From Catellatospora sichuanensis (GTDB lineage Bacteria; Actinomycetota; Actinomycetes; Mycobacteriales; Micromonosporaceae): a DNA stretch of 64,000 nucleotides. The stretch lies in NCBI RefSeq assembly GCF_007483665.1, contig NZ_VIQO01000023.1, positions 186,001-250,000 of the forward strand. Reading direction: 5' to 3'. This document shows positions 9,124-17,052 of the stretch, one piece after another. The translations under genes and the position numbers were made by a program. A model generated the notes under the pieces. It was not told the DNA's origin. It was given only the letters and a program-made list of their open reading frames with translations, and did not search any database. Numbering within the stretch: position 1 is the first letter of the stretch; every line of letters begins with the position of its first letter.

Positions 9124-9478
9124 CGGGATTCTCCTTGTCCTGTCGTTCATGCAGGCGGCGTTCCCGGCGGCCCCGGGCGAGCTCGGTCTCCAGCGCGTCC
9201 AGGCGCTGGTTCCAGAACCCGCGGAAGTGGTCCAGCCAGTTGTCCACTTCCCGCAACGGGGTGGTGTCAACCGCGTACAGCCGGCGGGTGCCTTCGGCGC
9301 GCACGGTCGCGAAGCCGTTGTCGCGCAGCACTTTCAGGTGCTGCGACACCGCCGGCTGCGAGATGCCGAACTCTGCCTGGACGACCTCGGTGAGCGCGCC
9401 GGAGGCCCGCTCGCCGTCGGCCAGCAGTTCAAGGATCCGGCGCCGGACCGGGTCCCCGAGAACGTCGAAGGCGTGCAC
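9098..9478 (-). CDS. ArsR-family transcriptional regulator
   Basis: 126 residues from GTG. Winged helix with LGDPVRRRILELLADGERAS and the recognition helix ISQPAVSQHLKVLRDNGF. It lacks the metal-binding ELCVCDL cysteine motif of true arsenic sensors. It belongs to the ArsR subgroup that pairs with SRPBCC genes. The next gene overlaps by 26 bp. It probably autoregulates from the AT-rich stretch near 9480-9530. Confidence 0.93.
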   Translation of the reverse strand: MHAFDVLGDPVRRRILELLADGERASGALTEVVQAEFGISQPAVSQHLKVLRDNGFATVRAEGTRRLYAVDTTPLREVDNWLDHFRGFWNQRLDALETELARGRRERRLHERQDKENPDEGHHRAA

Positions 9479-9521
9479 GGACCGAAATTACAGCTGCTGC
9501 TTATATAAGTCAAACCTGGTA

Positions 9522-10472
9522 TTAGGTCAGCAGCAGGTCGAGCAGGCCGTCGGTCAGCATCGCGGTGCGCTCGGTGTCGTCGCCGAGGGCCGTGACGACC
9601 ACGCCGATCCCCCGGTCGGGCACCCGGGCCAGCAGGGTGCGCAGGCCCGGCCAGGCCCCGCCGTGGCGGTACACGGCCAGCCCGTGGCGGCGGCGCACGC
9701 CCACGCCCCACGCGTAGTCCAAGGTCGTGCCGTCGTCGAGCCGCCCCGGTGCCTGGAGCAGACCGCTGACTCCGAGCCGTCCGTCATTGTGCGCGTCGGC
9801 CCAGCGCAGCAGGTCACCGGCGGTGCTCCAGACCCCGCCGTCGCCCAGCGACAGCGGCGCGGGATGCATCGGCGACAGCGCCGCGGCACCCGGCGGGGCG
9901 GGCTCGGGACCGTCCCAGAACCGGGTGGCCGCCAAGCCCAGCGGCTTGAACAGCAGCTGCTCGGCGAGCACGGGCAGCTCGGCCCCGGCGGCCCGGCGCA
10001 CAGCCTCGGCGAGGCAGACGTATCCGGTGTTGGAGTAGGCGTACACGGTGCCGGGCGGGTGTGCGGGCGCGGGCAGCGCACACAGTGCGGCCAGCACTCC
10101 GGCCCCGGTCCGGTCACCGGTCAGGGCGCGGTCGACCAGGTCGTCGTCGGGTAGGCCGCCGACGTGGTGCAGCAGGTGGCGCAGGCGCACCGACGCCGCC
10201 CAGGCGGGCAGCTCGGGCAGCCGCCGCGACAGCGGCTCGTCCACGGCCAGGCCGCCCTGGCGCATGACCAGCGCCACCAGCGCCGCGGTGACCTGCTTGG
10301 ACAGCGAGGCCGCATAGGCGGACGTGTCCTCGTCGAACGGCTGCCCCGTCGGGGTGTGGCCCGCGCACACGAACACCGGCGGCACCGCCCGGCGCGAGAT
10401 CCCCACCACCAGCGGCTCGGACGCCGCATAGCCGGCCGCGCGGGCCAGCCGCCGGACCTCGTGCGCTGTCAC
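9522..10472 (-). CDS. serine beta-lactamase-family hydrolase without export signal
   Basis: 316 residues. The GTG at 10470-10472 overlaps the upstream membrane-protein stop (GTGA), which fixes this start. SLSK at about 56-59 gives the nucleophile Ser and general-base Lys. YSN lies at about 146-148 and a late HGG motif occurs in YRHGGAWPG. No signal peptide or lipobox is seen, so it is either cytoplasmic or delivered with its coupled membrane partner. Substrate is unknown; esterase or DD-peptidase-like activity is likely. Confidence 0.88.
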   Translation of the reverse strand: MTAHEVRRLARAAGYAASEPLVVGISRRAVPPVFVCAGHTPTGQPFDEDTSAYAASLSKQVTAALVALVMRQGGLAVDEPLSRRLPELPAWAASVRLRHLLHHVGGLPDDDLVDRALTGDRTGAGVLAALCALPAPAHPPGTVYAYSNTGYVCLAEAVRRAAGAELPVLAEQLLFKPLGLAATRFWDGPEPAPPGAAALSPMHPAPLSLGDGGVWSTAGDLLRWADAHNDGRLGVSGLLQAPGRLDDGTTLDYAWGVGVRRRHGLAVYRHGGAWPGLRTLLARVPDRGIGVVVTALGDDTERTAMLTDGLLDLLLT

Positions 10473-10813
10473 CAGCCGCAACCGCTGGGCAGGCTCGCGA
10501 TGTAGGTCATCGCCATTCGGGCCAGCACCGCGAACGGCACCAGGCTCAGCGCCCAGCCGGCCAGCACCACCCACCGGTTGCCGTCGGTGCGGCGCAGCGC
10601 GCCCGCCAGCAGTACGCCGCCTAGCAGCAGATCCAGCAGGACGGCCAGCGCCCAGCCCGCGGCCAGCCCGTCCGCCCTGTCGCAGCCCTCCAACCGCAGC
10701 AGTGAGAGCAAACCGTAGACGAACGCGGCGAGCACGTGCACGAGTACGCCGATCATCAGGTTGGCCGTCAGCCCCACCGGCGTGGAGAGCCGTGGCGCCG
10801 GGTGATCTGCCAC
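10469..10813 (-). CDS. small integral membrane protein
   Basis: 114 residues from GTG. Three hydrophobic helices are evident (GLTANLMIGVLVHVLAAFVY, then ALAVLLDLLLGGVLLAGAL, then WVVLAGWALSLVPFAVLA). No family is recognised. Its stop codon overlaps the start of the beta-lactamase homologue, implying the two work together, perhaps as a membrane anchor or immunity-like partner (inference). Confidence 0.75.
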   Translation of the reverse strand: MADHPAPRLSTPVGLTANLMIGVLVHVLAAFVYGLLSLLRLEGCDRADGLAAGWALAVLLDLLLGGVLLAGALRRTDGNRWVVLAGWALSLVPFAVLARMAMTYIASLPSGCGW

Positions 10814-10898
10814 GTGACCGCCTCATCACTGCCGTCGCGCCGGCTCCGGTGGCCCGCCGCGAGCCGAAGTGTTCCACCGGGAGGTTACCGTTCGTTTA

Positions 10899-11333
10899 CT
10901 ACTCGTCGTAAAGGCCTTCCATCAGGCGCAGCCGCTCCACGACCTCGGCCGCGAGATCCAGGCTGGCCGGGGAAAGTCCGGTCATCCGGTGCAGCAGCCG
11001 GCGCAGCTTCGTGTCGCGCAGTGCGCCGAGCAGCTCCAGTTCCCGGTCCACGGCGGCAGCCCGTTCGGGGTCGAGGAAGTAGGCCACGTCCACGCCGAAG
11101 TGCGCGGCGATACGCCCGACCAGCTCGTGGCCGGGATTGGTGCGCTTGCCGGTGCGCAGCATGCCGATGTACTGCGCGGACACGTCCACGGCGCGGGCCA
11201 CCATCTCGTCGGTCTGGCGCACGCCGCCGGGCTGGATCGCCTCCAGCAGCCGGTTGTACCGCAGCGCGAACAGCGGCAGTACGGGTCGCGCACGCATCTG
11301 GACATCATCTGACGGGCAGGCCGGGCCGGGCAT
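10899..11333 (-). CDS. XRE-family regulator (EspR-like length and layout)
   Basis: About 144 residues. I start at the ATG 11331-11333 because GGAG lies 5 nt upstream. A later ATG at 11297 also fits. The helix-turn-helix includes VRQTDEMVARAVDVSAQYIG and RTGKRTNPGHELVGRIAAHF, followed by VAYFLD and a helical C-terminal dimer region. This layout is common in actinobacterial nucleoid/regulator proteins of the EspR/BldD-like type. It sits 45 bp downstream of the DivIVA-like gene and may be part of the globin transcript. Confidence 0.85.
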   Translation of the reverse strand: MPGPACPSDDVQMRARPVLPLFALRYNRLLEAIQPGGVRQTDEMVARAVDVSAQYIGMLRTGKRTNPGHELVGRIAAHFGVDVAYFLDPERAAAVDRELELLGALRDTKLRRLLHRMTGLSPASLDLAAEVVERLRLMEGLYDE

Positions 11334-11377
11334 GTTCACTCCATTTAGGACACGGCACCATCTGCGGTCCGCCTGGC

Positions 11378-12001
11378 TCAGTCGGGCGGCGGGGTCAGGT
11401 GCTGCAGCTGGTGGGCGAACGCCATGATCACCGCGTCGAACTGCGCCTCGATGGCGGGCAGGTTCGACCGCGCCGCCTCCAGCGAGCGCAGGCAGGTCGC
11501 CAGCATGGCCACCTCACGGGCCTGGCGCTCGCGGTCGGGGCTGTATGCGCCCCCGGCGGACGCGCGGTAGCTGGCCGCGGCCCGGTCGGCGTCACGGCGG
11601 GCGGCCTCCAGGATGTGTGCGGCCTGCTTCTCTGCGCTCTCCACGATCAGCCGGCTCTGCTGTTGCGCGGCGGCGATCACGGTGTCGGCCTGGGCCTGGG
11701 CGCGGACGGCGAGGGTGACCGCCTCCGCGGCCACCTGCCGGGCCCGCACCGCCGGGTCGACGGGCTGCAACCGGTCGCCGAGCCGCTTGACCCGGTCCAG
11801 CTCTGCCTGCTGGGCCGCGATGTAGGCGTTGAGCGCGTCGACGTCCTCGGCGAGCGTGCGCCGCAGCCGGTCCACCGCTTCCTTGTCGTAGCCGCGCCGC
11901 CGGCCGCTCGCGTCGGGCAGGTGGTGGCGGACGATCGACTCCGGCGTGTGCGGCACCCGCTTGCGCAGGTCCGGTTGCTCGTACGCGCTGACTGTGGTCA
12001 C
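11378..12001 (-). CDS. DivIVA-like coiled-coil protein
   Basis: 207 residues. The region GRRRGYDKEAVDRLRRTLAE resembles the DivIVA/Wag31 membrane-binding repeat (Y-x-x-x-x-V-D-x-x-L). A long Ala/Gln/Glu coiled coil follows between about 60 and 145. No transmembrane segment is seen. DivIVA proteins mark curved membranes and poles in actinomycetes. It starts 13 bp after the flavohaemoglobin stop and is therefore in the globin operon, an unusual partner. Function in this context is unknown. Confidence 0.75.
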   Translation of the reverse strand: MTTVSAYEQPDLRKRVPHTPESIVRHHLPDASGRRRGYDKEAVDRLRRTLAEDVDALNAYIAAQQAELDRVKRLGDRLQPVDPAVRARQVAAEAVTLAVRAQAQADTVIAAAQQQSRLIVESAEKQAAHILEAARRDADRAAASYRASAGGAYSPDRERQAREVAMLATCLRSLEAARSNLPAIEAQFDAVIMAFAHQLQHLTPPPD

Positions 12002-12014
12002 TTCTCCCCCAGTG

Positions 12015-13175
12015 TCATCGGGCTGCGGCTGTCATCGGGCCGGGTGCCGGGGACGGCGTGTACCGCCCGGCTTCGTGGTCTTCCAGATGGATCTGTGCGG
12101 CAGGCACGCCCGCGGCGGCGAGGGCGTCGCCCGCGTACCCGGCCAGGGCAGGTGGGCCGCACACGTACACCTCGCGTTCGGCCAGGCGGGTGGTGCGCAG
12201 GGCCGCGCCGAGCACGTCGTCGCCGACGCGCTCCTCCGGCGTCACCGGCAGCACGCTCAGCCAGCGGTGGGCGGCCTCCAGGCCGCGCAGTGTCGGCAGG
12301 TCGTAGAGGTCGCCGACGCCGCGGGCGCCCGCGAACAGCTGCACGGACCGGGTCGGCACGCCGGCGGCGGTCTCGACCTCGACCTGCTCGACCAGTGCCC
12401 GCATCGGGGCCAGGCCGGTGCCCGCGGCGATCAGCAGCAGGTCGCGGCCGCCGCCCGGGGTCAGGGTGAGCCGACGGCCCACGGGTGCGCCCAGCCGCAC
12501 CTGGTCGCCTTCGCGCAGCTGGTGGACCAGGGCCGGGCTGAGCTCGCCGCCGGGCTGGGCGCGGACGTGGAACTCGATGGTGCCGTCGGCGCGCGGGGTG
12601 TTCGCCGGTGACAGGAAGCGCCAGACCCGGGGCCGCAGCCCGCATTCCAGGGTCACCGACTGTCCGGGCCGGTAGGTCAGCGGCATGGTCGGGCGGACCG
12701 TGAACACGGCGAGGTCGGGGCCGCGGCGCTCGTGTTCCAGTACGTCGGCGGTCCACCAGGCGGGCTGACTGCGGGCGGCGTGCTCGGCCGCCCGCAGCAT
12801 GGTGCTCGACACCAGGTCGTACGCCGCCGACCACTGTGCGGCCAGGTCGTCGGTCCACTCCTCGCCCAGGAAGTGCTCCAGGGTGGCGAGCAGCGCCTGC
12901 CCGACCTGTGCGTAGTGCGCCCCGACCACCGAGAATTTGCGGTGGTCGCGGCCCAGCCCTTCCAGGTACGGCATGGCCTGGTCGAGGCGGTCGACGTGCG
13001 ACACGACGTGCCCCAACGCCTGCAGCAGCCGGTCCCGCTGGCCGGCCATGGACACCGGGAACAGGTCGCGCAGCTCCGGATACGCCACGAAGAGGAAGGC
13101 GTAGAAGTGCTGGGCGGCTCGGTCGCCGTGTGCGGACACGACGGCGAAGGTGCGCTGCAGGCGTGCGGCGTCCAT
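12015..13175 (-). CDS. hmp: flavohaemoglobin-type NO dioxygenase
   Basis: 386 residues with the Hmp order: globin domain (about 1-140), FAD-binding ferredoxin reductase barrel (about 150-250), NAD-binding domain. Haem ligand candidates are proximal His87 in VVGAHYAQVG and the B10 Tyr25 in HFYAFLF. FAD contact WRFLSPAN corresponds to the RxYS/T segment. The nucleotide site LIAAGTGLAPM and the C-terminal VYVCGPPAL are intact. It should convert NO and O2 to nitrate with NAD(P)H. Only 2 bp separate it from the truncated haemoglobin upstream. Confidence 0.93.
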   Translation of the reverse strand: MDAARLQRTFAVVSAHGDRAAQHFYAFLFVAYPELRDLFPVSMAGQRDRLLQALGHVVSHVDRLDQAMPYLEGLGRDHRKFSVVGAHYAQVGQALLATLEHFLGEEWTDDLAAQWSAAYDLVSSTMLRAAEHAARSQPAWWTADVLEHERRGPDLAVFTVRPTMPLTYRPGQSVTLECGLRPRVWRFLSPANTPRADGTIEFHVRAQPGGELSPALVHQLREGDQVRLGAPVGRRLTLTPGGGRDLLLIAAGTGLAPMRALVEQVEVETAAGVPTRSVQLFAGARGVGDLYDLPTLRGLEAAHRWLSVLPVTPEERVGDDVLGAALRTTRLAEREVYVCGPPALAGYAGDALAAAGVPAAQIHLEDHEAGRYTPSPAPGPMTAAAR

Positions 13176-13177
13176 CC

Positions 13178-13576
13178 TCAGGCCGCCGCCCGCTCGGCCA
13201 CGATCAGGGGCTGCACGCTGGCCAGCACCTGTCCCACCTGGAGGATGACGTCCATCGGGACATGCAGTTCGAACAGCACTCCGGCGGCGTACTGCGCGAC
13301 ACGGTCGTAGTGCGCCGCGCTGATGTTCAGCCGGGCGTGCGCGGGGCCGAGGTTCTCCACCGGGTATCCGGTGGGGCCGCCGAGCACGTGGGTGAGCAGC
13401 ATGACCATGTGACTCTTGAGCCTGGGCAGGTCGATCCCGTCGAAGTAGTCGGCGAGCTGCTCATCGGCGAGCAGGTAGGTGTAGAGCCGGTCCACCGCCT
13501 CGCGCACCGACGGCGCGCCGCCGATGAGCTCGTATGCGCTGGTGGCCGTGGTGGTCGCTCCTGGACTGTCTGACAT
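13178..13576 (-). CDS. glbN: group 1 truncated haemoglobin
   Basis: 132 residues. GlbN pattern: SAYELIGGAPSVREAVDRLY at the N-terminus, the B10 Tyr at about 33, the Gly-rich GGPTGYP turn and the proximal His80 in GPAHARLNIS. Group 1 trHbs bind O2 and scavenge NO in mycobacteria. It is the first gene of the globin operon. A very good promoter sits 150 bp upstream, leaving a long leader with inverted repeats. Confidence 0.93.
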   Translation of the reverse strand: MSDSPGATTTATSAYELIGGAPSVREAVDRLYTYLLADEQLADYFDGIDLPRLKSHMVMLLTHVLGGPTGYPVENLGPAHARLNISAAHYDRVAQYAAGVLFELHVPMDVILQVGQVLASVQPLIVAERAAA

Positions 13577-13673
13577 GTTCCGCCTCCGTCATCGCAGTGG
13601 TGAGCTGCGCGGAGCCGGCATTCGCCCGGTCCGGGCCCGCACCCGGTTCGGACGTGGTGGAGCACACCGGCAA

Positions 13674-13715
13674 AACCAGCGGTTTGCCCGAGGGCCGCCA
13701 ATCAAACCACTGGTT
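13674..13715 (-). promoter_or_regulatory. paired inverted repeats in the globin operon leader
   Basis: AACCAGCGGTTTG (13674-13686) and CAAACCACTGGTT (13703-13715) are inverted copies with one mismatch and a 16-bp spacer. Each arm is itself nearly palindromic (AACCA-N-TGGTT), and a weaker copy occurs at 13759-13773. They lie between the predicted transcription start (about 13725) and the start codon. They could be operator dyads or an mRNA hairpin. Confidence 0.6.
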
Positions 13716-13731
13716 ATCCGCGCACTAGCAG

Positions 13732-13760
13732 GATATATAGATGTATCACTTTGGTGTCAA
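13732..13760 (-). promoter_or_regulatory. sigma-70-type promoter of the globin operon
   Basis: Reading the minus strand, TTGACA (13760-13755), a 17-bp spacer and TATATC (13737-13732) form a near-consensus promoter. It would give a leader of about 150 nt before the trHb start. Confidence 0.75.
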
Positions 13761-13784
13761 CCAGTAGTCGGTTAATATACGGTG

Positions 13785-13800
13785 TGTGTTTTAGAACACA
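13785..13800. promoter_or_regulatory. dyad upstream of the globin promoter
   Basis: TGTGTT-N4-AACACA, a perfect 6-bp dyad about 25 bp upstream of the -35 box. Position suits an activator site. The binding protein is unknown. Confidence 0.45.
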
Positions 13801-13860
13801 TGTTCGATAACTGTCCACATAGTACGGTGCAGGTCACCGCTGCTTCGGCCGCGGCCTGGC

Positions 13861-15513
13861 TCAACCGGCGCTGGTCGCCGTGAACTGCGCGGTGAGGGTG
13901 CCCGAGATCCCGTCGGCGGCATGCACGCCGCGCACCGACAGCGTCAGGTCACCGGTCAGCGCCGAGCAGTCACCGGCCCGCGGCGTGAGCCGCCCGTCGA
14001 CCGACAGCTGCGCCGTCGTGACCGGCTGGTCGCCGACGCCCCACTCCAGCGTGCTGCCGGTGTACGCGAAGGTCGCCGCACCGGCTGCGCCCCCCGGTCG
14101 GCCCGCACCGTCGAGAGTGGCCGTGACCGGCTTGCCGCCGGCCTTGCCGGACAGCGCGGCCAGCTGGCCAACCTCGCCGCCGACGACGTTGCCGCCCGCC
14201 ACGACCAGGCGGAAGGTGACCTCACCACCGGCGGGCCGCAACGCCGCGCCGGACACCCGGACCACGCCCGACACCGTCGCCGTGCCGGTCCACTCGCCGT
14301 CGGTGAACGTCGCGCAGTCCTCCTTGCCGTGCCAGGTGACGGTCACCGGCAGCTGCCCCGCGGGTCGCGGCATCGGCGCCAGGAACCCGGCCAGGCCCGC
14401 GGGCGCACCGGGGAAGACCGCCTGGAACAGCCGCGGATTGTCCATCGGCGCAGCCTGCAGCAGCCCGGTCACGGCACGCGCGGGATCACCCGGTGCGCCC
14501 GGATCCGCCACGGCCCGCAACCGCACCGTCGCCCGGCCTGCCGCGTCGGTGACGGCACGCTGCGGCGCCAACCCGCCCGCGCCCATTTCCACATGCCCGC
14601 CCAACTGCGCGGGCGGCAGCCAGGCCAGGTCCACCGCGCCGGGCGCCGCGTTCGCCACCAGCAGCGGCTCCGGCCCGAACCCTGCCGCGGCCTGCGCCGT
14701 GTCCACGGTCGCCACCACGTCCAGCGTCTCGCCGGACCCGCCCGGACCCTGCGCCAGGCGCGCCGCCTGCGGCGACATCCGGATCCGCACGTCCTGCCAG
14801 CGCAACATCGCGTGCACGTACGCCATCGCGGGCGCCTCACCCAACGACAGCTCCCGGCCGCCCGCGGCGTACACCAGCCCCCAGCCCGCCGCCTCGGGCG
14901 CGGAGCGCTGCCCCGAGCCCATCGGCGCGCGCTCGGGCACCCGGGCCGCCGCCTCCGGGGACACGAACCCGTCCAGCAGGATCAGCCACTCCGACAGCGC
15001 GTCGACCGACGGCCCCAGCGCGCCGTCACCGGAGAAGTCCACCTTGCGGGCCTGCAGCAGCCGCACCAGCCAGCTGCCACGCCCCTGCCAGTACGCCGTC
15101 CGGTACAGCTCCAGCAGCACTGCCGGCTCGCGCCGCACGCCCAGCTCCGACAGCCGCCGGGCGAAGGCCAGCATCGGCTCCCGCGCCGTGCCCGCCATCT
15201 CGGCCAGGGTGTCCACCTGCGCCTGCAGCACGTGCACCCCGTCCACACCGGGGCGCACCCCGGCCAGCACCTGCTCACCCGCCGGGGTGTAGACCGCCAC
15301 GCCCAGGTTGGCCAGCACCGACCAGGCTCCGCGGCGGCGCTGCACCGGATCCGTCGAGGCCAGCGCGGCAGCGGTCTCCTCGGGCGACAACGCGGCCTGA
15401 CCGTCGTCACGGCGCGGGTCGCCCCCGGTGCACGCGGCCAGCGGCAGCAGCAGCGCGAGGACGAGCCCGCCCACGATCGAACGCCGGGCAACGCCGCGTC
15501 CCGCCCAGGCCAT
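13861..15513 (-). CDS. large lipoprotein of unknown function
   Basis: 550 residues from the ATG at 15511-15513, which has GGGGGAG 6 nt upstream. A lipoprotein signal ends at LAAC with Cys28. The first half is helical and Trp/Leu-rich. The second half looks like beta-sandwich repeats (for example TATVSGVVRVSGAALRPAGG). I recognise no family. It is transcribed as a single gene. The content suggests an extracytoplasmic binding or structural protein of actinomycetes. Confidence 0.8.
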   Translation of the reverse strand: MAWAGRGVARRSIVGGLVLALLLPLAACTGGDPRRDDGQAALSPEETAAALASTDPVQRRRGAWSVLANLGVAVYTPAGEQVLAGVRPGVDGVHVLQAQVDTLAEMAGTAREPMLAFARRLSELGVRREPAVLLELYRTAYWQGRGSWLVRLLQARKVDFSGDGALGPSVDALSEWLILLDGFVSPEAAARVPERAPMGSGQRSAPEAAGWGLVYAAGGRELSLGEAPAMAYVHAMLRWQDVRIRMSPQAARLAQGPGGSGETLDVVATVDTAQAAAGFGPEPLLVANAAPGAVDLAWLPPAQLGGHVEMGAGGLAPQRAVTDAAGRATVRLRAVADPGAPGDPARAVTGLLQAAPMDNPRLFQAVFPGAPAGLAGFLAPMPRPAGQLPVTVTWHGKEDCATFTDGEWTGTATVSGVVRVSGAALRPAGGEVTFRLVVAGGNVVGGEVGQLAALSGKAGGKPVTATLDGAGRPGGAAGAATFAYTGSTLEWGVGDQPVTTAQLSVDGRLTPRAGDCSALTGDLTLSVRGVHAADGISGTLTAQFTATSAG

Positions 15514-15609
15514 GCGCTTCTCCCCCGTCCGGCGCCCGCAGCCGGCGGACACTTCCTGGGCCGTCACCGTAGTGGCCCGACAGGCGGCCACGCCAGGGGT
15601 ACGGGGCGG

Positions 15610-15993
15610 TCAGTCCTCCTCGAGCACCGACAGGATGTTTCCCGCCGGATCCTTGAACCAGGCGATCCGCGGGCCCTGGTCGTCGTCGGATACCCCGGCG
15701 GTGTCGGTCTTCAGATCGTCGGTGTCGTACTGCTCGAACTCGACGCCGCGTTCCCGCAGCTCCCCCATCGCGGCCTCGAGATGCGTCACCGGAAAGTTCA
15801 GGATCGTGTACGCCGCAGGCTCATGATCCGGCTTCGGGTAGATCAGCACCTGGCCGCCCCCGGCCAGCTCCAGCCGCAGCAGGCCGTTGCCGAGGTCGGT
15901 GACCTCCAGGCCCAGCGTCTCGCCGTAGAACCGCCTGGCCTGCTCGGTGTCGTCGACCGAGAACCCCGAGAACGCTCGCGTCCTGCCGAACAT
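15610..15993 (-). CDS. VOC-superfamily (glyoxalase/bleomycin resistance-like) protein
   Basis: 127 residues, AGGAGGAG upstream of the ATG at 15993. Paired beta-alpha-beta modules are visible: GFSVDDTEQARRFYGETLGL at the N-terminus and DPAGNILSVLEED at the C-terminus. The metal-ligand Glu of the second module is plausible in the final strand. Substrate is unknown. It is downstream of the coiled-coil gene at 16043 by 49 bp. Confidence 0.88.
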   Translation of the reverse strand: MFGRTRAFSGFSVDDTEQARRFYGETLGLEVTDLGNGLLRLELAGGGQVLIYPKPDHEPAAYTILNFPVTHLEAAMGELRERGVEFEQYDTDDLKTDTAGVSDDDQGPRIAWFKDPAGNILSVLEED

Positions 15994-16042
15994 GGTCTGC
16001 TCCTCCTGCTGTGTGTCGGTCCGGCCCCGGCCGGGGCCCCTG

Positions 16043-17032
16043 TCATGCCGTGGCGCCGCGGGCATCGATCGCCGCCTGCGCCTTCGCGGTGCGGCGCACG
16101 GCCGCGGCCAGCGCCCGTTCCGCCGCGGTACGGGCCGCCCGCCGACCGTTCGCCTCCTGCTGCGCCCGGCCACGCCGCTCCTCCAGCGCCGCCAGCGCGT
16201 CCCTGATCTGCGCCAGCTCGTCCACGGCCGACACCTCGGCCGCCCGCGCCGTTTCCACCTCGCCCCGCGCCCGCTGCTCGGCATCACGTGCCGAGTCCAG
16301 CTCCCGCCGCAGTCCGACCGGCACCCGCGGCTCGACGACCGGCGCTGCCTCGCGGGCGGCCCTCGCGGCCTCGGCGTCCGGGGACGCCGATCGCTCGTCC
16401 TGCCCCTGCTTCGGTCGCGCCGACCTGCGCGGTGCCGACTTCCCGCCCCTGACGCTGATCCGGCCCGTACCTTCGGCGGCACCGCTGACCTGGTCGCCGC
16501 CGCCACCCGAGGGTTCATTGTCATCGGGTTCGTCGCCGGGCGGCGACGCCGCGCCGAAACCGGTGTAGGACACGGCCTTGACGACCGTGCCCGCGCGGAC
16601 CTGACCGGCGACTTCGTCGTCGGCGAGCGCGGCGGCGAGGGTCTGCTCGACCTCGGTCATCGGCAGCTTCGCGGGGGTCAGCCTGGGCTGGGCATGCATT
16701 GCCAGGTCCGCGGCCTGCCCGGCCAGCGCCGACAGCAGCTCGCGGCGCCGCACGGTCAGCGTGCGCAGGTCCGCACCGCGCAGCTGCCGCTGGGCGTCGC
16801 GCAGCTCGTCGGCCAGTGCGGTCAGCTCGGCGATGCGGTCGGGTGCGCGGTGAGCCAGCAGGTTCACCAGCCAGGCGGCGACGGTGGGCCGGCGCAGCCG
16901 TTTGATCGCCGTGGCCCGGGCGCCGTGACCGGCCGCCTTGGCCGCGTCCGCCAGGGCGTCGCGGGCGGCCGTGAACTCCTCGGGCAGGACCGTGTACAGC
17001 TCACGCACGGTCTCCTCCGGCACTTCGCCCAC
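16043..17032 (-). CDS. Ala/Arg/Glu-rich coiled-coil protein of unknown function
   Basis: 329 residues from a GTG whose ribosome site is weak; a later GTG behind GGAGGAG is possible. The N-terminal 170 residues are helical (TVLPEEFTAARDALADAAKA and a WLVNLLAHRAPDRIAELTAL helix). A Gly/Pro/Asp-rich linker lies at about 175-225 and a long coiled coil runs from 240 to the end. No enzyme motif is seen. Similar proteins occur as conserved hypotheticals in actinomycetes (family memory, not verified). Confidence 0.7.
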   Translation of the reverse strand: MGEVPEETVRELYTVLPEEFTAARDALADAAKAAGHGARATAIKRLRRPTVAAWLVNLLAHRAPDRIAELTALADELRDAQRQLRGADLRTLTVRRRELLSALAGQAADLAMHAQPRLTPAKLPMTEVEQTLAAALADDEVAGQVRAGTVVKAVSYTGFGAASPPGDEPDDNEPSGGGGDQVSGAAEGTGRISVRGGKSAPRRSARPKQGQDERSASPDAEAARAAREAAPVVEPRVPVGLRRELDSARDAEQRARGEVETARAAEVSAVDELAQIRDALAALEERRGRAQQEANGRRAARTAAERALAAAVRRTAKAQAAIDARGATA

Positions 17033-17052
17033 CTTGCCATGATATGAGCAGA

